NCBI RefSeq assembly: GCF_037975245.1
Contig: NC_092580.1
Span: 15,041,001-15,105,000 of the forward strand
DNA: 64,000 nucleotides
Reading direction: 5' to 3'
DNA from: Apostichopus japonicus
Taxonomy: Eukaryota > Echinodermata > Holothuroidea > Aspidochirotida > Stichopodidae
The translations under genes and the position numbers were made by a program. Shown here piece after piece: positions 38,201 to 49,800 of this stretch. A model generated the notes under the pieces. It was not told the DNA's origin, did no database searches, and saw only the letters and a program-made list of their open reading frames with translations. Each line of letters begins with the position of its first letter. The first letter of the stretch is position 1.

Positions 38201-40298
38201 GTATTATTGCTTTCAGCAAATATTATTGGGCTGCTCTGAAAAGTTTGTGCAGCAACTGATGTGTGTCGTAATTCAGGAAATATGTCATCAAAAACTTGAT
38301 TTCAGTATAAATTTTAGAGCACTGGCATTTTTAAGCAAATGGCTAAAATTGTGAAACTAGGTTGTAACAATTTTCCAAACATCATTTCTCTCCAAGTCAT
38401 ATAAACAACTGTAAAGTATTCTGGTAGATCATATTTCCGACAAGTTAGGACAGATGTTGGTATCATCTTTAGCTTCTAAGGCTAAACATAGTACCAGAAA
38501 ACTACAGTTTGAATGAATAGAGACATTTTCATGAAGCACTTGTATAGAACTCAGATCAACTATAAGTCCTAACAACATTTGACAGGCAAGTGGAATATTG
38601 GTATATGCAAATTCAACAACAATATATGACCATGCTGATAGGACAAACTAAAACGAATGACAGCAAATGACAATTGACTTTGTACAGGGTTAATTATCAT
38701 TCGCGAATGACAGCGAATGACAACGAAGGACAGTGGTGAGATGAGATACAATGATTAACGGAGTGGAGTAAATGCGGTTATTGGTTTTCTGCGCAAAAAT
38801 GATTTGAGGAAAATCGCATGTTATGTGGTTGCAGGGTTTTGGTGTAATTTATAACGGATAGGACCCACAGGGTAAGTTTTTGTGTGAGAATGCGCTTGGG
38901 TGCTGTGCTTTTGACATTTACCTGTAGATTTATATAGAAAGATAACTGAAGCCGTTTCAAGATTATAGTATTGTTAGTTTCTAACAATTAATATCGGAAG
39001 AATGACGTTAAATTTACTTTTTAAAATCAGACTGACAATTTCGCTTACCATAAGGTGCGTTTGTATCTTGTCCGTACTTTACTAAATCTGTAAGCCACGC
39101 ACTTCGCGTCCACTCGGTTTGCGTGGCTTTAATAAACCTACGAAGTCTGAACTGTGATATCCGGTTGAAGCAAATGTCTGCGCTGTCATTACTGTCATTC
39201 GTTTTAGTCAACGCAATTTTTTAGTGTGTACAACATATTGTCATTCGTTATGTGTAATGCAATTGTCATTCGTTTTAGTAACACCCATGCTGATCAGCTC
39301 CTTATTAAAGGAAAGCATTTCAGGTCATTGTCAGAGTCTTCACCTCTCTTGAGAAATTATTCCATATGTCAATTACCTTGTCATCTTTACTCAGTTCTCC
39401 AGCTAGAATTTCTGCACCTTTGGCCAGAAGAAATAATTTGCCATTATTGCCATCAAACCTTCTCAATGGTTCAGATGTTTGATGTGATGAGTAATACCTC
39501 ACATAGTTCAGATAATCATCTTTGGAGAATGACAACTGTTGAGAGGAAAGAATGAACATGCTCCTTTACTTAATTAAAACATCTATGCCCTTAAAGTTAA
39601 ACTTAAAGTATTGCTTAGACCTCTAGCTAGCTAAGGATGTGGCTATTACGGTAGGACTAGTCTTCAGTCAGGCTCCATTTTGGTGACTTAAATGATTTAG
39701 TAAAACATACACTGCAAAACCGCACAAGCCTTTGGAAGTTGCAATGCCTAAGCTAATCCCAAAAATATCATTGATCATACTTGATAGATACCAATATTCA
39801 AATATATGCAATTTCATTTTCAAAATCCCAACAAAGTGCTACATAGCTTATATAAATTGCCAAATCTGTGTTTGATAGGAATGTAGCCTAAAGTTACAGG
39901 TCTAAATTTTAACTAGGATTCTGATCCAAAGACAGTACTAGCAAGGCCCACAGGTACTACAAACAATTCCCTCAAAGTTATACGTTGGCCACACAGAAAT
40001 TATAAATAATTACTGTGTGGCAAATGTTATGAGCGCCTGTGGCTAGGCCTAAGTGGGCACATGGTCTTGGGAATGTGATCGACCAAGATCCAACTCTAGC
40101 CTCTAGAACTCAAGTATAACTATAAGGCCTAAATCTAACGTAAACTTGACTGTAAGGGACACTAATTAATCAGTATACCGACAGATCGGGTGAAATATGT
40201 ACCCCTACCTCTCTCCTGGTTAGTTTGCGACCTGTGGTATATGATACATAACCACAAATCAAACTTAAAAGCAAAATTGCATGGAAAGTTGACTTCAT
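26244..40298 (-). CDS. Predicted secreted protein with PI-PLC X-like catalytic domain
   Basis: Fourteen minus-strand exons join in frame to 520 aa: 40298-40209, 39535-39377, 36399-36222, 35757-35696, 35027-34941, 34107-34072, 32852-32813, 32034-31898, 31503-31366, 30654-30514, 29659-29564, 28434-28358, 27937-27872 and 26499-26244. Residues 1-20 form a signal peptide (LLLSLICGYVS). Residues 25-200 are an unrecognised domain; part (QIINVTEVDGNSTYKFTILV) is faintly cystatin-like. From 200 it resembles a PI-PLC X barrel: GHNAFNN (205-211, His206 as catalytic candidate), NIGVHALELDPWW (247-259), LRLSHAH (264-270, second His), VIRIYFEDGEEH (ending near 314) and AGDGN (364-368). A Cys-rich tail with FRAGMENT-like CPEGYRF follows. 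The substrate may be a phosphoinositide, GPI or other phosphodiester; this is not determinable here. No EF-hand, PH or C2 domain is present, unlike intracellular PLCs. Confidence 0.85.
26540..27062 (-). pseudogene. LINE fragment: C-terminal end of a reverse transcriptase ORF and its 3' tail
   Basis: Minus-strand 27056-26772 encodes a typical C-terminus of jockey/CR1/RTE-like polymerases: HNHNTRHANHAHYNLYNT, then SLQNRATKTWNLLTNDLKS and a terminal amphipathic KKWFCKEII. The sequence downstream on the minus strand (26770-26540) is AT-rich and includes a short AT microsatellite. It is 5'-truncated and sits in the large PLC-like gene just upstream of its last exon. Confidence 0.6.
27090..27205 (+). 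mobile_element. Possible LINE 3' end with (TAA)n tail
   Basis: The sequence GTGCTATATAAGCACCGGTG followed by (TAA)n resembles the 3' ends of invertebrate non-LTR elements that finish in a short tandem repeat. The assignment rests on this tail alone. Confidence 0.35.
27541..27690 (-). mobile_element. tRNA-derived SINE ending in a (TA)n run
   Basis: On the minus strand an A-box-like TAGCCTAGTTGGTTAGGGTG (near 27670-27651) is followed by a B-box-like TCGAATCCCGG and a short tail reaching (TA)n at 27541-27560. The same tail and B-box occur at 59541-59632. It is in a PLC-like gene intron. Confidence 0.7.
28445..28870 (-). mobile_element. Possible LINE 3' tail, minus strand
   Basis: Read on the minus strand, the region is A-rich and ends in a run of AATAAATAAA units after a motif around CCAGCTTTTGCTGAATAAGC. 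This resembles non-LTR 3' ends, but no protein is recognisable. Confidence 0.3.
28990..29560. other. Intron DNA of the PLC-like gene
   Basis: Short open frames around 29007-29286 on the minus strand lack a supported acceptor and donor in the right phase and were not included as exons. Nothing else is recognised. Confidence 0.35.
29956..30118. repeat. Dispersed repeat, copy B
   Basis: This is a near-identical, same-orientation counterpart of 23695-23875. It starts with a C-run and ACCGGCCCCAAAACTCC. Confidence 0.75.
31771..32012 (-). repeat. Tandem duplication (period 122 bp) covering most of a PLC-domain exon
   Basis: The segment 31893-32012, most of the exon encoding NIGVHALELDPWW plus its donor, recurs at 31771-31890 with a few substitutions. 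Both copies keep the reading frame of the exon body and a GTCAGT donor. The downstream copy lacks the upstream part of the exon but has a possible acceptor (TATATTTAG). Confidence 0.85.
32131..32206. repeat. (ATTC)n microsatellite
   Basis: About fifteen ATTC units with a few interruptions, in a PLC-like gene intron. Confidence 0.9.
33060..33380 (+). mobile_element. Possible LINE 3' end with (TTACA)n tail
   Basis: GCGCGTAGTGCGCTATGTAA followed by a T-rich stretch and four TTACA units is typical of non-LTR elements ending in a tandem repeat. No coding part is recognisable. Confidence 0.35.
34215..34490. repeat. Two-copy tandem duplication, about 135 bp each
   Basis: The first copy runs from about 34218 to 34345 and the second from about 34352 to 34490. 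Both contain GATGAATTAG/AATGAATTAG, GCATCTAGATTTA and ATATCTGCTAGCTTC blocks in the same order. It is intronic. Confidence 0.7.
36400..38640 (-). other. Large PLC-like gene intron, 5' part
   Basis: AT-rich sequence with no exon or repeat family recognised. Confidence 0.4.
38648..39279. mobile_element. 632-bp inverted-repeat element with GAATGACA subterminal motifs
   Basis: The left end ACTAAAACGAATGACA and right end TGTCATTCGTTTTAGT are exact 16-bp complements. Further copies of GAATGACA or its complement are clustered near 38665-38735 and 39180-39250, including a second inner terminal-like copy near 39187-39208. No target duplication was identified and no transposase is present. It is intronic in the PLC-like gene. 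Confidence 0.55.
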
Positions 40299-40897
40299 CT
40301 TGAGCAACCGATAGCACAAGCTAAGACTGCATATGATCTTAACAACTGAACGAAACTGTGTTCGCTGCATTTTTGTTTATTTACTTTTTTCTTACTACGG
40401 AAGCGTAGATAGAGCATTATATTCACGACTTACAGCCATAGTTAAACAAAAATATCTAAAAATTACTAGTTGTAAATTTGGAACATCTCCTCAGTGTTTT
40501 CAAATCTTGGAAACAACAGAATGTCTTTTATAAAAAATAATACGAAACGGCGATTTTCCAGTTTTTACTATTTTTACTATTTGTGTAACTTGCAAAGGGA
40601 ACACTGTTGTTCTCTCTCTACACTTCCGTAATTACTTTCTTCTCAGTGATAACAGCTGACCATAATGCAAGTTATCAATTTCCTAGGAAATTATCTGCTT
40701 AAAAGGATGCGCTTGTTTATATTGTAAACTACACCTGTACATTATTATTGCAAAAGTGAAGATTGCAAGCAGGCAAAGCACCCGAAATATTTTACAGGCC
40801 TAGCCTTTACAGTTACTGTACTATCTATAGTGCATCTTTACATAGAAGAAGTTGTCGTTTGTATTTGATAAGTAAAGTGCTGTAACATTTCATTGAA
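40299..40897. promoter_or_regulatory. Short divergent promoter between PLC-like gene and MGLL
   Basis: Only 599 bases separate the two start codons. Two ETS-type cores are visible (CGGAAG near 40398, CTTCCG near 40623). No TATA box is obvious at a sensible position. A shared bidirectional promoter is inferred from the spacing. Confidence 0.5.
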
Positions 40898-43800
40898 ATG
40901 GCGGAGGAAAGTGACGATTTTCCACATTTTATTAATGCCAACGGACAGAAGATATTTTGCAAATACTGGGAACCAGAGACGGAAATATGGTTTCACATCT
41001 TTGTTTCAATAGTTATAAGGCCTAGGTCTAACTAACAGTAACTAGGCTAAGTAACATTAAAAAGTAACAGTAACTAGGCCTAGGGTCTAAATCATTTATG
41101 GGTACACTAGCTTACTGTACACCGTCACTATGACAGTAGTACTGCTATGTATGTTGTAATGTTCACAAGTTCTACACTTTTCTTGTCTGTTTGTAGTTGG
41201 GCTAACACCTGAGGTTTTAAAAAAAGTGTTGTAACTTGACTAACATTAACAAGTAACATCATATGGGACTGCTTTTAGTTTTGCACTCACTACTCATGTA
41301 AGCAGAATTGTACTGAATTTCAGAATTTAATATTATTGTTATGTCAAAACCATACTCTAGCCTAGGCCTGGGACAAGTTTCTGGTGTTAATATGTAATAA
41401 TATGTAATACTAGTTAACAGTTGAGTTAGGCCTAGCATAGTTCTCATAGCCATAAAACTTTTAACGTTATAGACCTTGACCTGCTTGGACATGCATAACT
41501 GATTATTCCTTGGCATCACCATATTTATTAAAATTTTGATTGTCTAATACATTCCATTGATTCTGACACCATAATCTGTTTGTTTTAGAACTGATTGTTG
41601 ATCTTATTACTGAATTTCATTTGAGTGTATGTATGTCAATTATATAATATCATTCCAAAAGTAAAGCTTCCTACTTTAAAACTTATTTTTTTGTAAACTA
41701 GCTAAATGAATTGTTAGGAAAAGTATAATATTAACCAATATACACAATAGAAGATAGATTTTATCAAGTTCTAGTAAATTCATGAAACTCATATGCTAAG
41801 TAAAATTGGAAGATTTCAAACTTTTGTGACTTTCATTTGATAATTATGAAATGGAACTTTGCTAGTCAAATAAATGAACTACATTTTTATGTGGTTTTTC
41901 AAACAAAAAAACTCATCACAAAAATTTGTCATTTTTAGAATTATTAGAAAATGATTTCATGAGAAGTTCACAGAGAGCCTCAATATAGTGCATGGGAACA
42001 ATGTACAGCAAACATATATCAATTAAAGATAAGTACTGTTACACAGATTGAATTCGAAAGTAAGACACCCTGTGTACTATTTCAAATACCCTGTACAATT
42101 GGTCTCCTTTGGGAAGCTGTTTAACAACCGCTCTTCTTCATCATATCCTGTATTGGAGGTCAATGCTACAGTACAAAAGATTCTGAGCTGTTAAAATATT
42201 AGCTCACTGCAAAGTTTGCGAAACAAAATAGACATCAGCACTTTCACTTTGCTAGTGGTTAGAAGTACATGTAAGTACATTATACAATGGTCCGACTTTC
42301 CATACACCCACAGTTGACATAGCTTGGAATTGTCATATTGTTGTTCTGTGGTACAGTGAGTTTATCCTACATTTGTTCGTAATTATTGAAGAAAAGATCT
42401 TTGGAAACATGTCTTTGAAGTCAAGCTTACTAAACTTATATTTCCTTGAGCATGTTTTGTTTGGCGAAACTAAAAAAGTGGAACCATGAACAAGTCAATC
42501 ACCCAGCACATCAGAGTGCAAGTTCATCAGGCATGCTTGCAACTTGAGAAGGGCATGCATGGGATGGTGTTACTTTAGTTTAGAGATCGTTTAACAATAC
42601 AGATCACACTGTCACACACATTATGACCCTCTGTTGAAATGCTGGAGAGCCCCATTATTATACATGGCTACAAACATGTGACAATGAATACAATATCTGT
42701 ACTACCATATCAATTCTTAGGTAAATAAACTGTATGGAATTATCAATATTCACTAAAACACTGTTATCTCAGTTTTTGATATACAGTATACTGTGTACTC
42801 TCTAACCTGGCCTTATCACAGGAGTTTGAACTTTTTTATCTTAGGTTATGGTGCCTTCCAACGTCAAGATATTTATAATCATCATTATCATAAATTATCT
42901 TACAAAGGTGGCTGTACAATTTATATTTGTATAGTGTGTGTGTATAAACTAATTCGCTAAATGATAAGTCAGAAAATGATGATATAGATACAGGTAGCTG
43001 TACATATTAGACATTAATAATATACATTACTCTTAGTAATTGTTAGTTGTGTCCCTAGTAAGAAACTCTTCTTTTTTGTTTAATGGAATGGGCGGTGGAT
43101 ATGGGAAATACTCTATACCTAGATATTAAGAATGCTTGCAGCTGTTTTAATTTTCCGTACTTACAGTAGTTCAAAGTGTTTATATTTGACTTGTTTCTCC
43201 TTTCCCAGGGCCTTGGCATTTGTAATCCATGGGTTAGGGGAACACATACTGAGATATGAACGCATAGCCAAGATGTTGACGGACCTTGGCTTTAAGGTTT
43301 GCGGCCATGATCACAGTGAGTAGTAGGGAACATGGTAGAATATGAAAGATAGTTTTAGGATACATTACAATTGATGCCTTTTCACACTGATTCCTTATAG
43401 GTACTACGCTTGACTCTGTGTTGAAAGGAAAATGAAACGAATCCTCAGGATGTGATATGTGCACATACAGTACCCAAGTGTTTGCATGCCTGTTTGAATG
43501 TACACATGTGACACGTTGGCTTGTAAACATGACAACTTAGTACTGTATATGCCCAATGGCTTGGATGATTGTTATTAATGAAAATTGTGCACCAGTCTAA
43601 GTTTATTCTTGTTTCTCATATTGTTGTTGTATGGGTCCAAGGTCATATGAGGTCAGTAGCAGTGAAAATCTGACAACTTCAATGTTAGCTAATTCAAGGA
43701 AACATACTTCAGGGACCTCATACTTTACACCTTAGGTATACTGCAGTGGGTAAGCTCAATAAGCTGGTTTATGGTCAACATTCCCAAGTTCTCAACGTAT

Positions 43801-46800
43801 TCGCAGATCGAAGGATCAAACAAAGTTTTAAAGAAGATAACTTGTAGTCATGTTAACTTCTTTTTCAGTGTAATGTAGCAGTGATGTATTGTAGGTTCTT
43901 ATTTCTGTTTTGCCATTGAAACAGTGCTAGTTCCAGCTAGTGGAAAGAGTTATAAAAATATAATTTTTAACATATCATCTTCTTTTTTAGTTGGACATGG
44001 CAAGAGTGAAGGGGTTCGAATCGACGTCGAGGAGTTTTCTTTTTATGCTCGAGATTGCTTCCAACACGTTGACATGATGAAGGAGAAACATCCCAACCTG
44101 CCGCTGTTTGTAGTTTCACATTCCATGGTAAGATCAAAGCTCAGTTGTGATTGAAGTAAATTAAATTCAGTTCTGTGAGACATTAACCATGATTTTGATT
44201 GTGAACGAATATGATCTGAGTACAGTATGAAAGTGTTAAATAATCTGACATATCGTATGAAAGTTAATGAGCCAACAGTTTCTACTTTCACTCGTCACAG
44301 CAGGGTATATATGCCTGGAAATATTTTTCAAGTTGATTTTCCGTATACCTGTAATTCATCCGTTGCCTCATCAGGATAGCAGGATTCTAGACGACCTACG
44401 ATCAGTAGGGAAAGCGATGATATTGAAAAGAGACGCGCCCAAGGGGGGGGGGGGAGACGTGGAAGGGGTCCTAGCAGTACGAAATACGTAGACACAACGC
44501 AATAGTATCCAGTTTCATCAGTGTATTACAGCACAAGTTCAGAACTGTTAAGAACAGCCTCGGCCCAGTATTAATTAAAGGTGAATGCCAGCATCCTTCA
44601 AACCCTCAACATCTATGGAAGCAGTGTCATCACAACCAGGAAACTCTTGCCATCAAACCCAGAAAATATCTTCAATTAATTAATTTCACTCTTAAAACTT
44701 GCTGTCATAGAACCTCTATACTTAAAATCTTGGTCAGCAGTTAACAAACAGCATATGGCCCCAGCTGGTGACTCACTGCTTCACTCAGTGTAACAATATA
44801 TACAAGTCTCTAATGACCTTGGAAGCAAGAGCAGTGGTACACTATGTAGTGTGTTTAAAACTTACTCACTTACTAAAACTTACTAATTACTCGAAACACT
44901 AAGAAAATGACCCTTTAATCTCTTAGAAAATAGGCAATAAACACTGGACTAAGTTCTGTAGCACATGTACACTAAACCCACAGTTGTAGAGAGGCTATAC
45001 AAATTAGTTAGCCCACTGCTCGATATCCTGTTTCTAGAAAGTTGAGAGAACAAGGAAGGTGAACATGAGGATGACAGAGTTCACCCATGGAGAGCCAAAC
45101 AGGCAAAATTTCACTTTACCACAATATATTAATAATAATAATAATAATCTAGGCCCTCTTAATAGTACTGTAGTTGTCTGTTAGTGTGTATCTGTAAGCA
45201 AACGTATAGTCAGACTCATCACAAGGATACTTGTTCAAATAAAGTGACAGGGTTGCATGAAGCCACGAATATCAAGTTTGAGGGAATCCCTAAAACTACT
45301 TTATACTTTATTCAAATATAGATTCAACCTTGGTTAGGCCTTTACTTAGTGTGTCTCAAGAAAACAAATCATCCACTTGTACAGGTGTCTTAAAACTGGA
45401 AACAGAGCACTTGAGCACTGTTAGTACTGGAGTCAACCGACACCATTACTCTGGAGAGAATAAAGATTCTGCATTCACTAAGGAGATGGAGGTGTTGGTT
45501 TGAGTAAACAAACATGAATACATGTCAGGTAGCATATTGCACAATTTGCCCATTGACATATATGTCCATGTATGCTAAAATATCAAACCGATACAGTCGC
45601 TGTAAAAGCATTGCAGAATTTGTTCTAGATTTGAGGTACCCCTCACCATATAGCTGCCCATTCATGGCACCCTCCGACTTTCTGTATCATGACCATGTTG
45701 AGTTCTAGCTACATGGGGTTTTTCCCTCAGTGAGGACAAATTTATATGTCTCCTATACCGCACCCTGGAGTCTTAAAGTGGTCTGGAAATCTGCCTTCAT
45801 ATCCCCAATTATAATAAAGGTCACATACATTTTCATAGATGAAATTCCACATCTAAACCACATATGAAAAAACAACCTTGAATATTAACAAAATATTTGA
45901 AATGGATTTTCTACATTTGGTAGATATATTTGAAGTGTGTAACTAGAAGTATGCCTTGTTAATGGTGGATGTAGATACACTTTTTTTTAGAATTAGACAT
46001 GACTGATATCCTGTTTAGAGTGGGCTATTAAGAGAGAAAAAGGAAGCTATTAAACATCACATGAGAGTCATTAACATATTCAGCAGGTGGTTTATTATTA
46101 TTGGCAGTGGTACTTTCAAGGATATCTGTAGGTTGTTGCTCTGGCAAGAAATTATGTATTGGTGGGAAAGTAAATCAGGGGAAAGAAGAGAAAAAAAAAT
46201 TATGTATGAACTTGAGCTATTTTACATGAAAAAAAGTCATTGAAAGTTTGTCTGCTGATGTCTATAGTTTTCTCCTCACTTCAAATGCTGTTTTTTCAAT
46301 AACATTTAGCAAATTTAGCTGATGGCTTGAAATCCAGTTTTTTGAATCAGTATGATTTTCCGTTCTCTTTTAGGGTGGCCTCATCAACATTATGATGGCA
46401 AATGAAAGACCAAAAGAATTCATCAACCTCTTAATATCTCCATGCCTTGGCTTCAATCCAAAAGATGCCACACCTCTGAAGGTAATATATAATTTTTTTG
46501 TAAATTATGCATGACCGGGTTAAATGTCTTTTGGAACCCATACATGATGTAATCATCACATATTAAACTAGAAAACATTTGCTGTCATTTTTTTAGGCTG
46601 ACAGCAGAAATTTGTCGCTGCTTTTGAGAAACAAAATCTGATATCTATTATAGCACTCATAAACAGGAAATTGCCAATACCATATAGTTCCAGAGCTGTC
46701 ATACCACAACTTTTTTTTTATATTTATTTTTCGCTGTTTCTGATGGTACACATTTTTATAGCAAGGGTTACAGCATTCAATAATCATTTATGAGAGTAGA

Positions 46801-49800
46801 ATATTGTTACAGAGATTCAGATAGCAGTGCTTTCGCAGACCAGTTTCATGCAAAGCACAGACCAACCGTAGTTGATGGGTGTTGGGAATCTAAATGCACC
46901 ATTGAACTCTGAAGTAAACTTCCTTATCTCCCAGGGTGGTCTCAAATGGATCAAGCAGCTCTTCAAAAGGAAGCCACTTTTGTATAGGGCAGGGGGGGGG
47001 GGGCACAGTGACAGGGATGGCATCGGCAGTGACAGTGGTGACCATGACAGCAGTTACTGTGACAGTCTCTAGATAACTTTCCATAAGGAAATTGTCAATG
47101 TAATGAATAAGAATGATTTTTTTTTCATGGCATCTGATGCAACCTGTCATATTCTAGATGGTATAGAAGTCAGTATAAAAAATTGGTGGTTTCTTGTGGT
47201 ATGTTTATATCAGTTCTGAAATTGGTGATATTAAATATTGGATTCTGGAATATTACCAGTGTAAGAACCCCTTTGCAACATCTGGAATGGTTGGATAATT
47301 TTGAAAGTATTTTTAAGTGAGAATGAAGGCAGTGCCTAGCCAAATGCTTGGTCAAGCAGCCAATGTTGGGATTTAAAATGCGTTTTTTTTTTTACTTTGG
47401 CAACAGACAGATTTCTGCGGAGAAAAGGTAACGTTTTACTTTATGAAAGAATTCAAATTCATTTTATGGATCTCAGGATTTTTTGTTTGTTTGCGTGTGT
47501 AGATTTCCGGTGCTAAACTATTATCTTGGTGTTGGTACCACAAGCAACTTCCAAAGATCAGCTCGTCTCTGATCAGCAGAGATCCAGCAGTGGTAAGTTT
47601 CCTTTCACACTTTTAAATATTTTTAAATATTTCATGGGAATTTGCTGCATGAATAAATTTCTAGAAATGTTCCCCTACGCTGCAAAAGAGGACAGATGAC
47701 ATTAAGTGAACAAACAAGTTTTGAATACTTGATGAAGAAATGAGCCAGTCTGTTTGTTTCGTCCAACCTGGGCCCTATTGACAACGTGTTTGATCCAATC
47801 TTCAATAAACTGTACATTAAAGACATTGAAGACTCGCCCCAAACCGCGTGCCGCCATCTAAAAAAGTTAACTTTCCGTTGCTTGCAAGTGAAGCTTATTT
47901 TGTGTCGCTACAAAATGCAGACAGTAATGAAACGTGATACCTTGTTATCTTTTATCTAGACCTGGACCCTAGACCCCTACGCTGCAAAAGAGGACAGATG
48001 ACATTAAGTGAACAAACAGGTTTTGAATACTTGATGAAGAAATGAGCCAGTCTGTTTGTTTCGTCCAACCTGGGCCCTATTGACAACGTGTTTGATCCAA
48101 TCTTCAATAAACTGTACATTAAAGACACTGAAGACTCGCCCCAAACCGCGTGCCGCCATCTGAAAAAGTTAACTTTCCGTTGCTTGCAAGTGAAGCTTAT
48201 TTTGTGTCGCTACAAAATGCAGACAGTAATGAAACGTGATACCTTGTTATCTTTTATCTAGACCTGAGATGTCCATGCTGCTATGTACACTGTGTTGTGG
48301 GTATTGACTGTAGCTGTATGTGTTGACTGTACACTAGTGTCTAATTACCCATGGTAGCAAGCTGTGTGTGTATTTTCTGGGATCGATGGTGGTGTCTACC
48401 ACTTCTGTTACACCTCATTCGAAACTAGGTCAGATTACCGGCATGAGACGTTTCTTTGTGCGCGAGTCTTCAGTGCCTTTAAAAATTTTAGTGAAACCCA
48501 TATATGCATTAGAGACAAGGTAATCTATGTGTTTGGGCATCAACAGTGACGGCGTAAACAGAGCCGCACTTTCCATCCAAGAACTGCCCATTCATATCGT
48601 AATCAAATTGGAATTTCCATTTAACTTTCTATAGTTGTTATAAGGAACTCAATAAAAAACTGGTAAATATAATTATTAAGGTGTGAATGTATCGTTACAT
48701 TAAATATTCTCATATTATAGGTGGCGATCAATCCCTAAGCACAATTTGCTTCTAGGTTGAAGTATTTTTCTTCACTATTCTGCTATAGAGTTATTCTGCT
48801 ATAAGAGTTAATAGTGCTGAAAATTGGCATTTCTTTTCTGAGAACTGTCAAGGTTCTTTGAAAGGTTCGTTGAAGGCTTGTAGTGAAAGACTGGAAAAAG
48901 TTTGGGAAAATGTAACCTATTCTGTAGAGTTATTGACCATTTTTATTGCTCCTTTTTGTGTTTTAAAATGTGATTCCTTTTTGTTGACTCAGCAAAGTCA
49001 ACACAATCTGGTGTTATATAAATTATACTAATGAATAATGGAAAACTGAGGCAAGCGAAATTATAGTTAATTGAAACGAGCAAGAAATTTATGGCTAGCA
49101 TTGGATTCAAACCAGTGACCTGTGAGCTTTGGTCACTTGTTCGAATGCCATTCTAGCCATAAATTTATTTGCTCTTTTCCACATTTTGCAGGAAAATTTT
49201 GTTGTCTGTTTTCTTACGTTTTATCATATTTGTAGTAACTGTACAGCATCTTCTTAGCCAATCTTTGTTTTAAGCTTGTAATGAATAAATATCAACATTT
49301 TATTACTTAATTATTCCACATCAAACACTTTGCGAGAAAAGACATCAGTCCAATCATTTAGTTCCATCTTTTGTTTCTTAGCTGATTATTGTTTTCAAAC
49401 TTTAGGCTACAATATTAGATATTCAAATCATGCAGTGTGGACTAGTATTTTATTTATTTATTTATTTTTTCTCTCCTTTTTATAGGCCAAAGATTATGAT
49501 GAAGACCCCCTGGTATTTCACGGAGGCCCTAAGGTTGGCTTCGTAGTCAAAATGCATAATTGCATCCAGGCAGTTCTGCAAGCCGCATCTTCTGTTGAAT
49601 GGCCGTACTTTCTGCTCCATGGAGATGCAGATCAAATATGTGACGTCGGTGGTTCGCGGACGTTTCACAACTCAGCTAAGAGCAAGGATAAAACTCTCAA
49701 GGTGACCATTTTTGTTATACAAATAATGAAATATATAAGGAGATAGACAACAGAAAGCTGACCAGGTTAAAAATAAAGAATTTGAATAAGTTGCTATCTG

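Noticed and set aside
44370-44495. GC-rich block in MGLL intron 3 as a coding exon or RNA gene
   Set aside because: No splice sites in frame with neighbours and no recognisable RNA structure.
47755-47960. Open stretch NLGPIDNVFDPIFNKLYIKD in MGLL intron 5 as an extra MGLL exon
   Set aside because: It is within the duplicated repeat, does not match the MGLL fold at this point, and the flanking exons already join in phase.
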